64,000 bases of DNA from JAWXUU01 sp044426085 (GTDB lineage Bacteria > Bacillota > Clostridia > Christensenellales > CAMQZB01), in contig JAWXUU010000002.1 of the NCBI GenBank assembly GCA_044426085.1, positions 127,666-191,665 on the forward strand. Reading direction: 5' to 3'. The position numbers and the translations under genes are program-made. This document shows positions 7,697 to 16,540 of the stretch, piece after piece (position 1 is the stretch's first letter; every line of letters begins with the position of its first letter). The notes beneath the pieces are model-generated. The model did no database searches, was not told the origin of the DNA, and saw only the letters and a list, made by a program, of their open reading frames with translations.

Positions 7697-9634
7697 TTAA
7701 AAATGCACCTTATTTTGAATTTCTTCATTAATTTTTGAAATAAATTCTTCAGGCTTCATTGCGCCAAGATCGCCCTCTTGTCTTGAACGAACACTGATTG
7801 TTCCGTTTTCAAGATCGCGGTCGCCAATGATAATCATATATGGCACTTTTTCAAGTTGTGCTTCACGGATTTTGTATCCGATTTTTTCACCGCGAAGGTC
7901 TTCTTCTGCTCTGATTCCCATCATTTTGAGTTTAGAAACCAATTCTTTAACGTTAGCTTCTGTCTTTTCAGAAAGATTCATAACGCGAACTTGTTCTGGT
8001 GCCATCCAAGTTGGGAATGCACCTTTGTATTTTTCGATAAGAAGTGCAAGAGTTCTTTCGTAGCATCCGATTGAACTTCTGTGGATGATATATGGCAATT
8101 TCTTTTCGCCATCTTCGCCAACGTATGTCATGCCAAATTTTTCTGCTAGTGCAAAGTCAACTTGCAAAGTGATGATTGTGTCTTCTTTGCCGTATACATT
8201 CTTAATTTGAACGTCAAGTTTAGGGCCGTAGAATGCAGCTTCGCCATCAGCTTCATAGTAATTCACATCAAGATGGTTCAAAATACCTCTCATAAGGTCT
8301 TGTGCTTCATCCCATTGTTGTTTTGTGCCGATATATTTTTCAGTATCTTTTTCGTCCCATTTAGAGAAGCGATAAGTAACTTCATTTTCAAGACCAAGAG
8401 TGTTTAAAAGGAAATAAACCAAATCAAGTGTAGCTTTGAATTCTTGTTCAAGTTGGTCAGGACGACAGATGATGTGTCCGTCTGAAAGTGTGAATTGTCT
8501 CACGCGGATAAGTCCGTGCATTTCGCCACTGTTTTCCTTTCTGAAAAGCGTTGCAGTTTCGCCGTATCTCAAAGGAAGGTCGCGATATGATCTTAGTTCG
8601 CTTTTGTAAATCATGTATTGGAATGGACAAGTCATTGGGCGAAGAGCCATTGCTTCTTCACCTTTTGTTTCATCACCCATGATAAACATCTTATCTTGAT
8701 AATGATACCAGTGACCTGAAATTTTATACAAATCAGATTTTGCCATACTTGGTGTTTTTGTTAGCAAATATCCTCTTCTTTCTTCTTCATCTTCAACAAA
8801 TCTTTGCAAAATTTGAACTACTTTTGCGCCCTTTGGCATAAGAAGTGGCAAACCTTGACCAATAGTTTCTTCAGTCATGAAAAGTTTAAGTTCTCTTCCT
8901 AGTTTGTTGTGATCGTTTTGTTTTGCTTCTTCAAGTGCAACAAGATGTGCTTCCAAAAGCGATGCTTTTTCAAACGCACAGCCATAGATTCTTGTTAGCA
9001 TATCATTGCTTTCGTCACCTTTCCAATAAGCACCAGTAAGTTGCAACAATTTTGTCGCTTTGATTTTACCAGTTGAAGGAAGATGTGGGCCTTTGCAAAG
9101 GTCTACAAAATCACCCATTTTATAGAATGAAATAACAGAACCTTCAGGAAGTTCTTCAATAAGTTCAACTTTAAGCTTTTCACCTTTTTCTTGCATAAGC
9201 GCAATAGCTTCAGCTCTTTCAAGTTCAACTCTTTCAATCTTGATATTTTCTTTAACAATTTTTTTCATTTCTGCTTCGATTTTTGGGAAATCTTGCATTG
9301 TGATTGGCGTAGTGAATTCGATATCATAATAATATCCACTGTCTATTGCAGGACCAATGCCAAGCATACAATCAGGATACAATCTTTTCACAGCACAAGC
9401 CAAAATGTGGCAAGCTGTATGTTTGAACACCTCAACGCCAACGGCATCGTGACCCGTCACAATTTCAAGAGTGTTGCCCTCAGCAAGCACGTATGAAGTG
9501 TCAACTAGTTCTCCGTTAACTTTTCCGCAAAAGGCATTTCTTGCAAGCCCTTCACTTATTTGTTTTGCGGCATCAAAGACATTTGCACCATCAGCAACAG
9601 AAAGTTTGCTTCCGTCTTTCAAAAATATTTCCAT
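7697..9634 (-). CDS. thrS: Threonyl-tRNA synthetase
   Basis: The 645-residue protein is full length. It has an N-terminal TGS domain (1-60), an editing domain with HTACHILACAVK and the YYYDIE/DLCKGPHLPSTG segments, and the class II core (motif 2 near RKENSGEMHGLIRVRQFT, motif 3 HRSSIGCYERTLALLIEKY). The C-terminal anticodon-binding domain contains APEQVRVMNLSEK. It charges tRNA-Thr and clears mischarged serine. It is controlled by the T-box leader directly upstream. Confidence 0.98.
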   Translation of the reverse strand: MEIFLKDGSKLSVADGANVFDAAKQISEGLARNAFCGKVNGELVDTSYVLAEGNTLEIVTGHDAVGVEVFKHTACHILACAVKRLYPDCMLGIGPAIDSGYYYDIEFTTPITMQDFPKIEAEMKKIVKENIKIERVELERAEAIALMQEKGEKLKVELIEELPEGSVISFYKMGDFVDLCKGPHLPSTGKIKATKLLQLTGAYWKGDESNDMLTRIYGCAFEKASLLEAHLVALEEAKQNDHNKLGRELKLFMTEETIGQGLPLLMPKGAKVVQILQRFVEDEEERRGYLLTKTPSMAKSDLYKISGHWYHYQDKMFIMGDETKGEEAMALRPMTCPFQYMIYKSELRSYRDLPLRYGETATLFRKENSGEMHGLIRVRQFTLSDGHIICRPDQLEQEFKATLDLVYFLLNTLGLENEVTYRFSKWDEKDTEKYIGTKQQWDEAQDLMRGILNHLDVNYYEADGEAAFYGPKLDVQIKNVYGKEDTIITLQVDFALAEKFGMTYVGEDGEKKLPYIIHRSSIGCYERTLALLIEKYKGAFPTWMAPEQVRVMNLSEKTEANVKELVSKLKMMGIRAEEDLRGEKIGYKIREAQLEKVPYMIIIGDRDLENGTISVRSRQEGDLGAMKPEEFISKINEEIQNKVHF

Positions 9635-9663
9635 GTTTTTCTCCTTATTTATATCGTATAAAA

Positions 9664-9870
9664 TAAAAAGTCCTTATGCTTTCGCATAAGGACGATAATT
9701 CGTGGTTCCACCTTACTTTGTGACAAAGTCACCTCTTTGTTTTGCAAGTTATCTCTTGTTCTTGGTTTTATAAGAGTAGTTTGGGTGAAATTTTTGACAC
9801 GCATTCTCAGCAAACAGCGCTCTCTTTGGTCAAAGTTGATGACACTTAGTTGTCTCTTCCAAGATATATT
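9664..9870 (-). promoter_or_regulatory. T-box riboswitch (tRNA-Thr sensing) for thrS
   Basis: The minus strand carries the T-box sequence AAGGTGGAACCACG (about 9714-9701), followed by a terminator whose stem GTCCTTATGC/GCATAAGGAC (9670-9692) ends in TTTTTATTTTA. Stem I appears to run from AAGAG near 9858 to CTCTT near 9771. Just inside its 3' side is TTTCACCCAAAC, so the likely specifier codon is ACC (Thr); that codon placement is inference. Uncharged tRNA-Thr would bind and disrupt the terminator. Confidence 0.9.
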
Positions 9871-9907
9871 TAATCTATAATTATATTATACCCTTTTGCA
9901 CCCATTG

Positions 9908-10672
9908 TCAAGAATTTTCATGCCCTTTTTTTATGCTTTTTGAAGTTTTTCTTAAATCAAACAACACGCACAATGCTTCATTCAAAGATTTACCGTGTGA
10001 TTCTTCATAAATAGCGACATTCAGCGGATAGTTTTCTATTAATGACGAAACGATTTTCTCTTCTCCGCTCAAATTTTCACAACATAAAAACGTTGAATGA
10101 ATTTTTTCAAGTTTATCCGATAAAAGCATGTTGTGCCCACCGCAGAATAGGTATAATATTGAGTATTTAGACTTTATCGAAGAAGACATCCCCTTGATAA
10201 ATTCTTTGTAATTACTGTCAATTTTCAGCTCGTATAAGCTTAAATTTATAACATCGCAAGTCCTTGCCCATTCTTCAAAATTTTTTCTAAGCATAAATTG
10301 CGAAATGCCGCTTATTGCAATTATATCCTGATTTATCAATTTATCGCAAAGAACTTCTTTCTCTTGTTCAAATTCCGAAAAGATTAAAATTCTCAATAAA
10401 ATGAACTGCCTAAGTTGCGGAAGAAACTGATTTATTTGTTTTGTGTAGAACTTAAGTTTCTCTGCGTACAGCAAATACGATACACACTTTTCAACCACTT
10501 TGGTTTTCATACCTATAAATGACTGACTTTCACTGCTTATCTCATATCTCCGCCCAATTTTGCTTCCATAAACATTCAGCTTATGTGGATACTCCGCCAA
10601 AATATTTTTTATTGCAATGTCTAGTTCAGTTGCAAACTCACAATCTTCTTTACAGATAATTTCAAATTTCAT
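9908..10672 (-). CDS. ytxC: YtxC-like putative sporulation protein
   Basis: A 254-residue protein starting MKFEIICKEDCEFATELD after a GGTGGTGTT site. The upstream ATG at 10687 adds an unlikely MWWCY. The sequence fits the YtxC family: an N-terminal region with KIGRRYEISS, a central FLRKNFEEWA-like stretch and a C-terminal EESHGKSLNEALCVLFDL. In Bacillus and many Clostridia ytxC sits immediately upstream of thrS, exactly as here. Its molecular role is not known; it is classed as sporulation-associated. Identification relies on both similarity and position. Confidence 0.75.
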   Translation of the reverse strand: MKFEIICKEDCEFATELDIAIKNILAEYPHKLNVYGSKIGRRYEISSESQSFIGMKTKVVEKCVSYLLYAEKLKFYTKQINQFLPQLRQFILLRILIFSEFEQEKEVLCDKLINQDIIAISGISQFMLRKNFEEWARTCDVINLSLYELKIDSNYKEFIKGMSSSIKSKYSILYLFCGGHNMLLSDKLEKIHSTFLCCENLSGEEKIVSSLIENYPLNVAIYEESHGKSLNEALCVLFDLRKTSKSIKKGHENS

Positions 10673-10737
10673 ATAACACCACCACATATGATTACTACAT
10701 ATATAGTTTATGAAATTACCTTGTAATTATGTGAAAA

Positions 10738-11895
10738 TTACTTTTTATTTGGAAATAAGTTTTTTAAGTTATCAATAATGCGGGCTTTTTCTATATCTTC
10801 TGCTGATATTATTGATATTTCCTTCACCACTGACCCATTGGAAACAACTTCAAGAGTTCCGACTTTATCGCCAATGTTTATTGGTGCTTTCAAATTTTCA
10901 TCAATTTTTGTGTTTAGAATATAATCCGCAGTTCCGCCTTTCTTTACAATAGCATAAAAGCTTTCACTAGGTTTAACCAGCACGCTATCTTTCACGCCAT
11001 TTGCAACACTTGGGGTGATTTCCAAATTGTTATCACAAGAAATAATCTCTTTCTTTTCAAATGCACCAAATCCATAATCAAACATTGCTATTGCATCGTC
11101 AAATCTGCCTTTTGATGTTTGTCCGTGCATAACTGTTGAAATAAGTCGCATGCCATTCTTTTCAGCCGTTGCCGAAATGCAGTGCATAGCTTGATTTGTG
11201 AACCCTGTTTTACCACCATCACAACCTGTGTATCTTCTTAAAAGTTTATTCGTGTTTGAAATTTCAGTATATTTATCATCGCCATGCGGAATTTTATCCA
11301 TCCAAATTTTTGAAAAATCCTTATACATTTCGTGTGAAATCAGCTCTCTTGTCATAATGGCAACATCGTATGCTGTGGAATATGCATCGTCATTCGGAAG
11401 TCCAGTTACATTCACAAAATTTGTGTTATCCATACCTAGCGCAGTTGCTTTTTTGTTCATCTCGGCAACACACCCTTCAACACTTCCAAAGATATGTTCT
11501 GCCATTGCAACGCTAGAATCATTTGCTGAAGCAACAATAATTGATTTCACAAGGTCGGAAACTTTGTATTGGTTTTTAACATCCAAAAAAACTTGCGAAC
11601 CGCCCATGCTCATCGCCCTTTCGGAAACGGAAACCATGTCTTCAAGGCTAAGTTCACCGCTTTCCAATTTATCAAAAATCAAATTTAGAACCATGATTTT
11701 CGTCATGCTTGCTATTTGACCTCTTTCCTGTGCATCTTTTTCAAATAAAATTTTGCCCGTTTCATATTCCATTAAAACACAGTTTTCACTCGTGAGTGGT
11801 AACTCGCTTGCAAAAGCCGTGTTTTTCACTGCAACACTTGGCAAAAATATTGAAAATGCAAATAATATAGCAACGTATAAAGTAAGTTTTCTCAT
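10738..11895 (-). CDS. dacF: D-alanyl-D-alanine carboxypeptidase, DacF type (PBP5 family)
   Basis: A secreted serine peptidase that trims the terminal D-Ala of peptidoglycan stem peptides. The mature enzyme shows the three penicillin-binding motifs SMTK (nucleophile Ser), SAND and KTG (GGKTGFT), then a PBP5_C domain with GGTADYILNT. The start MRKLTLYVAILFAF gives a clear signal peptide and lies 8 nt after AAGGAG; the ATG at 11916 overlaps that site. Two adjacent genes with sporulation links favour a DacF/DacB-like cortex role over a vegetative DacA role, but the sequence cannot decide this. Confidence 0.9.
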   Translation of the reverse strand: MRKLTLYVAILFAFSIFLPSVAVKNTAFASELPLTSENCVLMEYETGKILFEKDAQERGQIASMTKIMVLNLIFDKLESGELSLEDMVSVSERAMSMGGSQVFLDVKNQYKVSDLVKSIIVASANDSSVAMAEHIFGSVEGCVAEMNKKATALGMDNTNFVNVTGLPNDDAYSTAYDVAIMTRELISHEMYKDFSKIWMDKIPHGDDKYTEISNTNKLLRRYTGCDGGKTGFTNQAMHCISATAEKNGMRLISTVMHGQTSKGRFDDAIAMFDYGFGAFEKKEIISCDNNLEITPSVANGVKDSVLVKPSESFYAIVKKGGTADYILNTKIDENLKAPINIGDKVGTLEVVSNGSVVKEISIISAEDIEKARIIDNLKNLFPNKK

Positions 11896-11947
11896 ATGTG
11901 TATCTCCTTTTTTCATATCTTTTGCAAAATTTACTTTATATATTCTA

Positions 11948-12550
11948 TTACAGTATAAAAATTAATGGCAAAACCAAAACTTGAATCATCACTGTTTCTA
12001 TCACGCAAACGAACATCTGCATGCAGAAAAACGTCCCTGTTGACTGATATAAAATGCTCCACTTCCTAACTTCCAAACAAGCGAAACGGTGACCATATGT
12101 GCACATTCCAAGTTGCATGCAAATAAGTATTATATTCACTGGCAAACTCAAGAAAATGACTATAATAAGCCCATTCAGACCGTATGAAAGCATTGCGCAA
12201 AGAAGATTGCTACCAAGCATAAAACCTCTGAATGTGATAAACAAGAAACTCAGTGGTAAGCAAAATCTGTTTAAAGAGCAAACAAATATAATAACAGATG
12301 AAGCAAAAATCAACCCTATTCGCGACCAAAAAATGGACACGACTGATTCTTCTTGAAATATGACACCAAATATTTTAATATCTGCCATATAATATGCAAA
12401 ACTCAGCTCGTCACTGCCAGAAATGCACCCCATGCATACACCACAAAGTGCACAAAAACTTAAACTGCATATCATAAATTTGTGTGCAGAAAGGTTGCTA
12501 CAAAAACAAAACAAATCCATATTTTTAAAATACATACTAATCTTTCTCAT
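11948..12550 (-). CDS. SpoIIM-like integral membrane protein
   Basis: The 200-residue protein has about five hydrophobic segments. The segment FRGFMLGSNLLCAMLSYGLNG followed by LSLPVNIILI matches the SpoIIM pattern of a glycine-rich helix, an xxGxxG turn and LPxN. SpoIIM is part of the peptidoglycan hydrolase complex that drives forespore engulfment. In Bacillus the spoIIM, xerD and dacF genes are close together, and here it is directly upstream of the dacF-like gene. It is unusually rich in Cys and Met. Similarity is moderate, so it could be another DUF95 membrane protein. Confidence 0.55.
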   Translation of the reverse strand: MRKISMYFKNMDLFCFCSNLSAHKFMICSLSFCALCGVCMGCISGSDELSFAYYMADIKIFGVIFQEESVVSIFWSRIGLIFASSVIIFVCSLNRFCLPLSFLFITFRGFMLGSNLLCAMLSYGLNGLIIVIFLSLPVNIILICMQLGMCTYGHRFACLEVRKWSILYQSTGTFFCMQMFVCVIETVMIQVLVLPLIFIL

Positions 12551-12595
12551 AATAGATTATATTATGAATATAGAAATTTAGACTTAAAATTTTAC

Positions 12596-12937
12596 TTAAT
12601 TGTCATCAATTAAAAATAAGTTTATTGCAGAAGTTGCGATAAACTCCGAATTGGTCGGTCTTCCGCGCTGATTATCAAATATAAGACCCATAAGCCCTAA
12701 ATATTCCATATCACCACGCAAATATGCACTTTCGATTGCACAAGTGATATTTTTCTCAATAGTTTTTGATGTTTTGCCATTTATTGTTGATAGCTCGTGA
12801 TATAATGCCCCACCGAGAACTTTAGGATTGTAGTTATTATCTATAAATTTATGTATGCCATATTTTATATATTCAAATCCACGATGCTTTTGTTTGAATC
12901 CAGCAGTCAATAAAAATTTACATATCTTTTCTTCCAT
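12596..12937 (-). CDS. Stand-alone Spo0A DNA-binding (effector) domain protein
   Basis: At 113 residues this corresponds only to the C-terminal DNA-binding domain of Spo0A; there is no receiver domain. The HGFEYIKYGI-like start, SKTIEKNITCAIESAYLRGD (compare SRVERAIRHAIEVAWSRGN of Spo0A) and the near-identical RGRPTNSEFIA segment are diagnostic. In Spo0A these residues form the recognition helix and the sigma-A contact region. Without a phosphorylatable domain it may bind 0A boxes constitutively, as activator or competitor. A perfect 0A box lies about 70 nt upstream, hinting at control by Spo0A or by itself. An AGGAGG-type site precedes the ATG. Confidence 0.85.
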   Translation of the reverse strand: MEEKICKFLLTAGFKQKHRGFEYIKYGIHKFIDNNYNPKVLGGALYHELSTINGKTSKTIEKNITCAIESAYLRGDMEYLGLMGLIFDNQRGRPTNSEFIATSAINLFLIDDN

Positions 12938-13009
12938 AAAATACCTCCTTTTGTTACATTATACATCAAAAAATAGCATTTGAACCACCACTGACAAAAC
13001 AAGACATTA

Positions 13010-13018
13010 TTCGACAAA
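13010..13018 (-). promoter_or_regulatory. 0A box (Spo0A binding site)
   Basis: On the minus strand TTTGTCGAA is an exact match to the consensus Spo0A binding site. A weaker copy, TTTTGTCAG, lies at 12991-12999, nearer the gene. Both are upstream of the Spo0A-effector-domain gene that starts at 12937. Confidence 0.6.
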
Positions 13019-13043
13019 AAAAAGAGCCCCATGATTGGGGCTC
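13017..13043 (-). terminator. Terminator of the cysteine-rich protein gene
   Basis: GAGCCCC and GGGGCTC (13024-13030 and 13037-13043) form a GC-rich stem followed by eight T on the minus strand. It is immediately after the stop of the 214-residue gene. Its T-run merges into the 0A box. Confidence 0.85.
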
Positions 13044-13049
13044 AGTATC

Positions 13050-13694
13050 TCATCGCTGAGACATTCTTGGATATAGTGGTAACTCAAAGAAATCTGTGCA
13101 CACTTCTTCGTTATAATCTTGACATTGCGGAACTCTGCAGTATCCATAAGTTGGAACTACGAGCTCTACATCCATTGTGACTTTAACAATCAATGTGTAA
13201 CAAATAGTGATTTTGAACGTGTCATCTGATTCATACGTTCCAGTTGGTGCAACCAATCCACACACTGCAGATATATCATACGGCAATATTGATGCTTGAG
13301 GAACAGCAAGAACAACATCAATTGGCACAGTTATATCTGTTGTGCCTTCACCAGGACAACAATTTGCATCGGTATAATTAACTTGCATTTTAATTGTTGC
13401 ATCGGCGCGCACGCGAGCGTGGCATGGTCTGCCTTCGATTGGAGTAATCACAAGATTATCAAGTGTTGTTGTTCCTTTTGAAAAGGCACTAACAAATTTC
13501 AGTGGATCTTCTGGTGATTCCGGACTTAAATCAGAAACCGTTACTAAAACGTTTTCAAGCGTACCTTGTTTCATGCACGCGTCAAACACTCTTTTGAGTT
13601 CTACACATATCTTTTCGCAAGGACCATTAGCATTTGACACTCGGTCCTGACCTCCGCAACAGCATTCGCTTGCAGGATTTTGGAAAAAAGACAT
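13050..13694 (-). CDS. Cysteine-rich protein of unknown family, possibly spore-associated
   Basis: A 214-residue soluble protein without signal peptide or membrane segment. It has a CCCGG cluster at about residues 11-15, a CPGEG near the middle and scattered C-terminal cysteines (YGYCRVPQCQDYNEEVC). The central part alternates hydrophobic and polar residues like a beta-sandwich. I do not recognise the family with certainty. Cysteine clusters and location next to sporulation genes suggest a coat or spore-associated protein, but this is inference. A GGGAGG site lies in front of the ATG and a strong terminator follows. Confidence 0.75.
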   Translation of the reverse strand: MSFFQNPASECCCGGQDRVSNANGPCEKICVELKRVFDACMKQGTLENVLVTVSDLSPESPEDPLKFVSAFSKGTTTLDNLVITPIEGRPCHARVRADATIKMQVNYTDANCCPGEGTTDITVPIDVVLAVPQASILPYDISAVCGLVAPTGTYESDDTFKITICYTLIVKVTMDVELVVPTYGYCRVPQCQDYNEEVCTDFFELPLYPRMSQR

Positions 13695-13790
13695 ACGTTT
13701 TTGACCTCCCTTGGTTTATACAGTCAATATAAATCAAATCATCCTAGTTCCATTATATGCTTATTTCTGATATGTGTGACAAAATGATAT

Positions 13791-15506
13791 TTATTCAAAA
13801 TATAAAACCAATTTATCTGTATATTTGTATATTGTATATGTTATTTCTTCATATCGTTCTTTTATCAAATCACTTATTTGTGAAACGTATTCTGCATTTT
13901 GCAAATCTTCGGTGAAGTCGATTATTTCACCTACATAAATTGCTTCATTGCCAATATGTGATAAACTTTGATTTGATGTGTAGGCATTTTCAATAAGTCC
14001 AATTCTGTAGTATCCAACAACACTTCCTGATTTGCCATAGTTATTAATAACTTCATTAAGTGCAAATGAAAATACGATTTGACCTTCGGTGTTTCTTCCC
14101 GCAAGACCGCCTGCGTAGCTATTTTGCGTTACAGAATCAATTGCAACATAACCATAGGCATAACAAAAACTGATACTGTCTTCGTTATCACCGCAAATTC
14201 CGCCCGCATACATAGTTCCTCTGATATAAGCATCATTACTAGAATACTCAATCTCTCCCCTATTTTCGCCAGCAATACCACCAGAAATTTTAGAATCTAC
14301 AGTTCCAAGATTTTGACTGATAGATATAAATCCTGCGTTATTTCCGCAAATTCCGCCTGCTATTGAAGTGCTTTCTATAACGGCATGATTGACGCAACCA
14401 AGGATGATTCCATCCATATTCCACCCAACAATGCCCCCAGATGTGTCGCCTAGGATATTTGAATAGTTATCGCACGAAACAACACTGCCGTTATTGTTGT
14501 TTTGTCCAACAATGCCACCACATGTATTGCCATATATATAGCTGTAATTCACGCAGTTATTAATCTGACCATTATTTATTGCCGCAATAGAACCCGCCGA
14601 AACGCGCCCTTCGATTTCTCCACCAGATTTGAGAAGATTTGCGACTGTGCCACTGCTTCCAATAACACCAAAGATACCAGAAAGTTGTCCTACGTATGAA
14701 AGATTGTATATCCCATAATTATCACCATCGTATGTTCCTTCAAAGGAGTAAACAAGACCTATTGGTTGATAATCACAAATGTATCTGAAATCAAGATTTG
14801 CAGTTTGCAAAAGAGTTTGCCCTTTAAATGTGTTTCCATTATCATTTTCGGTGCAAATCCACTTGAAATTTTCTATGCTAGAAATCAAATATGGATCAGT
14901 TGATGTGCCTGTCCCTGAGGGCTGAATAGTTTCGTAGTCGTCAAGATATCTTGGCAGAATATAAAACTCTTTATCTTCGCAAAATTTTGATTCATAATAA
15001 GTTTCATCATCGCCAATTGCCTTTATTCTTATGCTTTGCGTTTCGGGAAAAGGAAATATAAAGTTGCCAATGACATTTGTTTCGTAATAATATTCGATGT
15101 CATTTATTTCAACCAAATATCCAACAGCCCCTTCAACTTCGGTCCAGAACAGCACTTCACCAATGTATTGTATTTTATCGGGTGAATCGAGAACTGTGAA
15201 TGTGAAAGATTCCGATTTATCGCTTATTTCCCAAATTTTAGATGCTTTAACAGTGACTGTATATTCAACATCAGGCAAAATATCAGCGTAATAGTTATTT
15301 TTTACAGTGATATCTTCGCCATTTATATTTAAAATATATTGATCAACGCCGGAAACTTTTTCCCAATAAAGAACGCCACTTTCTACCCACATCGTTTGAG
15401 GTGGTAAAAATTCTTGACTTAGCTCGTTTTCGCACGCAGAAAAAAGGCACACGAAAGATGCTAAAGTAAGTATTATTATTAGAAATATGACAATCTTTTT
15501 ATTCAC
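13791..15506 (-). CDS. Surface lipoprotein with fibronectin-like domains and GLUG repeats
   Basis: A 571-residue protein with a lipoprotein signal peptide (hydrophobic core, then LFSAC; lipid-anchored Cys25). Residues about 35-105 and 105-185 look like two fibronectin type III-like modules (VESGVLYWEKVSGVDQYILNI; GEVLFWTEVEGAVGYLVEI). From about 215 onward come repeated GLUG-type units (GGIVGQNN, GGIVGWNM, GGICGNNAG, GGIAGENRG, GGICGDNED, GGLAGRNTEG), predicted to form a beta-helix. GLUG repeats occur in cell-surface adhesion proteins. It lies 12 nt downstream of the exchanger gene. Confidence 0.85.
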   Translation of the reverse strand: MNKKIVIFLIIILTLASFVCLFSACENELSQEFLPPQTMWVESGVLYWEKVSGVDQYILNINGEDITVKNNYYADILPDVEYTVTVKASKIWEISDKSESFTFTVLDSPDKIQYIGEVLFWTEVEGAVGYLVEINDIEYYYETNVIGNFIFPFPETQSIRIKAIGDDETYYESKFCEDKEFYILPRYLDDYETIQPSGTGTSTDPYLISSIENFKWICTENDNGNTFKGQTLLQTANLDFRYICDYQPIGLVYSFEGTYDGDNYGIYNLSYVGQLSGIFGVIGSSGTVANLLKSGGEIEGRVSAGSIAAINNGQINNCVNYSYIYGNTCGGIVGQNNNNGSVVSCDNYSNILGDTSGGIVGWNMDGIILGCVNHAVIESTSIAGGICGNNAGFISISQNLGTVDSKISGGIAGENRGEIEYSSNDAYIRGTMYAGGICGDNEDSISFCYAYGYVAIDSVTQNSYAGGLAGRNTEGQIVFSFALNEVINNYGKSGSVVGYYRIGLIENAYTSNQSLSHIGNEAIYVGEIIDFTEDLQNAEYVSQISDLIKERYEEITYTIYKYTDKLVLYFE

Positions 15507-15518
15507 AGAAATTCTCCT

Positions 15519-16520
15519 TTAAATTACTGTTGAAAGTATATATGCAAGGTATGCAAAATAAATAGCAATCATTGAAATACCTTGAATTTTATATGTTCTT
15601 GATTTTATTAAGATTGGTATAACCAAAATCAAAACAGAAATCAAAAGTGCTGCAACACCCGCAATGATTATACCCATTTGTGAAGAATCCAACACCAAAT
15701 TGAACGCGTTATTTCTTGACGCTAAAAGACCAGAGCCACCAACGATAAGTGAAGCGTTGATAACATTTGCACCCATAACATTACCAATAGATAAATCAAT
15801 ATTCTTTTTCTTGATTGCATTGATTGACGTTGCAAGTTCTGGAAGACTTGTTCCAAAAGCTACGATTGTGAAACCAACGATTGTAGTAGAAATTTTGAGA
15901 TAGTCAGTTGCAATTATTGATACGTTATTAACAAGCAATTGTGCGCCAACAAAGATTGCAAATCCACCAACGAGAAGTTTCACACCGGAAATCGCCATAT
16001 CTTTTGCAGTGTATTTTTCAACTTCTTCAGAACTTTCAGTTGCTTCTTTTGATTTTTTGATAGCTTCTGTAACATTCACTGCAATAAATATAAAGAAAAT
16101 CAAGAAAAGCGCTATCAACTCAACAAATGTCAATGTTAAGTCTATAATAAATATCATCGTCATTGAAGTAACAAGAATTACGAATGCAATTTTTGAAATA
16201 AATGATTTTTTATCAAGTTTTGCAATTGCAAAAGATAGTGCAACACCCAAAATAAGTGCCACGTTGCAAAGCATAGAGCCTACAGAATTCGAAACTGCAA
16301 GCGAAGCATCACCTTGGAATGCCGCGATATATGAAACTGTTATTTCAGGTAGTGTAGTGCCAATACTGACGATTGTTGCACCAATCAAAAGCGATGGGAT
16401 TTTAGTTGCTGTTGCAATTTCTACTGCTCCATCAACAAAGATATCTCCACCTTTTATAATCAGCACAAAGCCAACTAAAATCAAAACTATAAGTAAACAC
16501 AATGTCGGTACTATTCCCAT
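15519..16520 (-). CDS. Calcium/sodium antiporter (CaCA family, YrbG type)
   Basis: A 333-residue membrane protein with about ten transmembrane helices arranged as two inverted repeats. The alpha-repeats are visible: SIGTTLPEITVS followed by NSVGSMLCNVALILG, and AFGTSLPELATS followed by GNVMGANVINASLIVG. Acidic residues in these motifs bind the exchanged cations. A charged cytoplasmic linker (KKSKEATESSEEVEKY) separates the halves. It exchanges sodium (or protons) for calcium across the cytoplasmic membrane. Confidence 0.92.
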   Translation of the reverse strand: MGIVPTLCLLIVLILVGFVLIIKGGDIFVDGAVEIATATKIPSLLIGATIVSIGTTLPEITVSYIAAFQGDASLAVSNSVGSMLCNVALILGVALSFAIAKLDKKSFISKIAFVILVTSMTMIFIIDLTLTFVELIALFLIFFIFIAVNVTEAIKKSKEATESSEEVEKYTAKDMAISGVKLLVGGFAIFVGAQLLVNNVSIIATDYLKISTTIVGFTIVAFGTSLPELATSINAIKKKNIDLSIGNVMGANVINASLIVGGSGLLASRNNAFNLVLDSSQMGIIIAGVAALLISVLILVIPILIKSRTYKIQGISMIAIYFAYLAYILSTVI

Positions 16521-16540
16521 TTTAAATCCTTCCTTCCTAA

